A DNA stretch of 64,000 bases from Hyposmocoma kahamanoa (Eukaryota; Arthropoda; Insecta; Lepidoptera; Cosmopterigidae), in assembly GCF_003589595.1 (NCBI RefSeq), contig NW_020653200.1:2351033-2415032 (forward strand), given 5' to 3'. Below the pieces are notes generated by a model, which ran no database searches, had not been told where the DNA came from, and worked only from the letters and a program-made list of their open reading frames with translations. Numbering within the stretch: position 1 is the first letter of the stretch; each line of letters starts with the position of its first letter. Shown here piece by piece: positions 62,671 through 64,000 of this stretch. Both the position numbers and the translations under genes were made by a program.

Positions 62671-62739
62671 CTACATGTGGATGGTGGCGGCGGTGTAACG
62701 AGCCTCGCCGCGTCGCCAGCTCCACTGCGACGGCCGGTA
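62671..62739 (-). CDS. Last coding exon of an off-window minus-strand gene
   Basis: The acceptor is GTTTTGTCCCGCAG. In phase 0 it reads YRPSQWSWRRGEARYTAATI and then HM and TAG. Third codon positions are almost all G or C although the neighbourhood is AT-rich, which supports this frame, though the other two are also open for part of the length. The product is not recognised: Arg/Trp-rich C-terminus. Upstream exons must lie at higher coordinates, probably beyond the window, and would overlap the plus-strand promoter at 63.8 kb. Confidence 0.5.
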   Translation of the reverse strand, partial: YRPSQWSWRRGEARYTAATIHM

Positions 62740-63040
62740 CTGCGGGACAAAACAATCTTTAAAATATTTATAATAATATATTGGAAATGAAACTTTTCTT
62801 GGATTTAAACACCATATATATTTGGCTTCTTTTTTCAAGCAAATCAATGTCTCTACAGGTCTTTACAGGATCAGTGGTTACGACTGACTGTCAACCATGT
62901 TGATTTATTTGAAAAATCAAATACATACATCAAGTGTCTAGAGATTAAGCATGTTTCTGCCAATTACTGAAAATCAGGATTTTTAATTATTTTTTAACAC
63001 CAATTGTTTTTTTTGGTGAGTTTTATAATTAATACTAGAT

Positions 63041-63114
63041 GTAACATAATAAATAACGAAATAATTTAATAAACAACGAAATAATGTAATAAATAACGAA
63101 ATAATGTAATAAAT
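63041..63114. repeat. 20-bp minisatellite, about 3.7 copies
   Basis: The unit is ATAATGTAATAAATAACGAA with single-base variants. Confidence 0.85.
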
Positions 63115-63298
63115 TTGTATTTGTAGATATTCATATAATCAAATATTAATAAAAATACCTTGATTACTAAACACTTTTGATGTATGTATCGCTATTTAGA
63201 TTTGAGGAAACAGTGTCATTTCCTTTGCTTTGTAGTATAGCAGCAATGTAAATGAGTTCATTTTCTATATTTCTATATTTTTCTTTATTTTCAATAGG

Positions 63299-63370
63299 TC
63301 CTACCGGCAATCGAAACCAGGAATCCTAATTCAGCGCCCACAATGTAAGCCGTTGGGCCAAAGAGGTCAT
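63299..63370 (-). mobile_element. tRNA-derived SINE fragment
   Basis: The minus strand reads GACCTCTTTGGCCCAACGG, CTTACATTGTGGGCGC and GGTTTCGATTGCC (B-box-like). Confidence 0.5.
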
Positions 63371-63809
63371 TAAATAAAAAGAACTTGAACCTTAAGAAAC
63401 CACCGCCCAAAAGAAATTGGAACAAAGAAGCAATTAAATGGTTTTCATTGGTTGCCTAAACTGTTAATAGGAGTGAATTTAAGAGTGGAATGCACTGACC
63501 CGGGACAGCAGACGGTCGCGTCCGGATAATATACTGTATAAAAGCACGGTTCTATTAAGAATGACAAATTTTATATTGACGAGTGAGCAGCAGTGGAACT
63601 TGCGTTAATTTGTAACCCTACCCGACAAACGAGCGAGTAAAACGACTACCATTACGCAAATAATAAAAAAAAATACATGTAATTATAAATTTGCAAAAAC
63701 CACGACGCACTGTGATTCCCCCATAGGCCATAAATCAAAAAAAATCATTGGCTTATCCCGGTTAGATCAACTCACTAAGTTAGTAACTAGTTAACAAGCT
63801 TCCAAAAAC

Positions 63810-63845
63810 TATAAATATCAATGTAATTAGGTCACGTTATCATTC
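63810..63845 (+). promoter_or_regulatory. TATA promoter of the plus-strand gene at the right edge
   Basis: TATAAATA at 63810-63817, with an initiator-like TCATTC about 30 nt later (near 63840). The predicted 5' UTR is about 130 nt. It contains CACGTG (63891-63896) directly followed by TGAGTCA (63897-63903), an E-box and an AP-1-like site. Confidence 0.5.
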
Positions 63846-63970
63846 ACTTTTGTGCATCGGAAGTGAGCGCATCGCGAGACTAATTATCACCACGTGTGAG
63901 TCATCGAAACTTAATCACTTTGTTTTTGAGTGTCACTATTCCAAATCAAGTGTTTACGTGTTGTGAAAGC

Positions 63971-63989
63971 ATGGAGATCCAAGAGCATG
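63971..63989 (+). CDS. First coding exon of a plus-strand gene, cut by window edge
   Basis: ATG GAG ATC CAA GAG CAT G followed by the donor GTATGT. MEIQEH is too short to identify. It is supported by the promoter 160 bases upstream and a good start context (AAGCATGG). Confidence 0.45.
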
Positions 63990-64000
63990 GTATGTACTTT

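Noticed and set aside
1..64000. CRISPR arrays, bacterial operons, Shine-Dalgarno sites
   Set aside because: The sequence is eukaryotic with spliced genes; the only regular repeats are simple tandem repeats.

Overview
The window is AT-rich, intron-rich eukaryotic DNA, most likely from a moth or butterfly. The evidence is GT-AG introns with insect-type splice sites, an intronless gene that looks like the MBF2 secreted family, an insect-style BTB-TTK/Psq transcription factor, and dense small transposons and Jockey/RTE-like LINE tails of the kind common in Lepidoptera. Species cannot be named from the sequence alone.

The left half (about 7.1-27.7 kb, minus strand) is one BTB/POZ transcription-factor gene, reconstructed exon by exon. 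Five common coding exons (24748-24921, 24322-24453, 23851-24026, 23426-23612, 18607-18661) carry the BTB domain, a basic stretch and a linker, and end in phase 1. Two different 3' ends fit that phase. One is a single exon with a Pipsqueak helix-turn-helix (15888-16504; isoform A, 446 aa). The other is a set of three exons, more than 7 kb further on, ending in a Cys-rich zinc domain that resembles the C-terminal finger of piggyBac-derived proteins (8391-8581, 8010-8155, 7657-7834; isoform B, 412 aa). One BTB module may therefore be joined to two unrelated DNA/protein-binding ends, as in lola or mod(mdg4). This is the main finding. A decayed piggyBac relic also lies in an intron of the same gene.

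The middle (33.6-40.4 kb, plus strand) holds a four-coding-exon, 381-aa medium-chain dehydrogenase/reductase-like gene whose catalytic-zinc GHE motif reads GYE. Its last intron (4.7 kb) is packed with repeats, a THAP zinc-finger remnant and a tRNA-like cloverleaf between inverted repeats.

The right part (55-64 kb) holds the single-exon secreted MBF2-like gene on the minus strand. It also has the last coding exon of an off-window minus-strand gene (62671-62739), a TATA/initiator promoter with a noncoding first exon (60.1-60.35 kb), and a second TATA promoter with a six-codon first coding exon at the extreme right edge (63971-63989). A strong 28-bp imperfect hairpin at 61537-61599 is a microRNA-precursor candidate.

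The rest is intron or intergenic sequence with TIR elements (two copies of one hAT-like MITE with exact 8-bp target duplications; several Harbinger-like elements with TAA/TTA duplications), LINE fragments, tRNA-derived SINEs and simple repeats.
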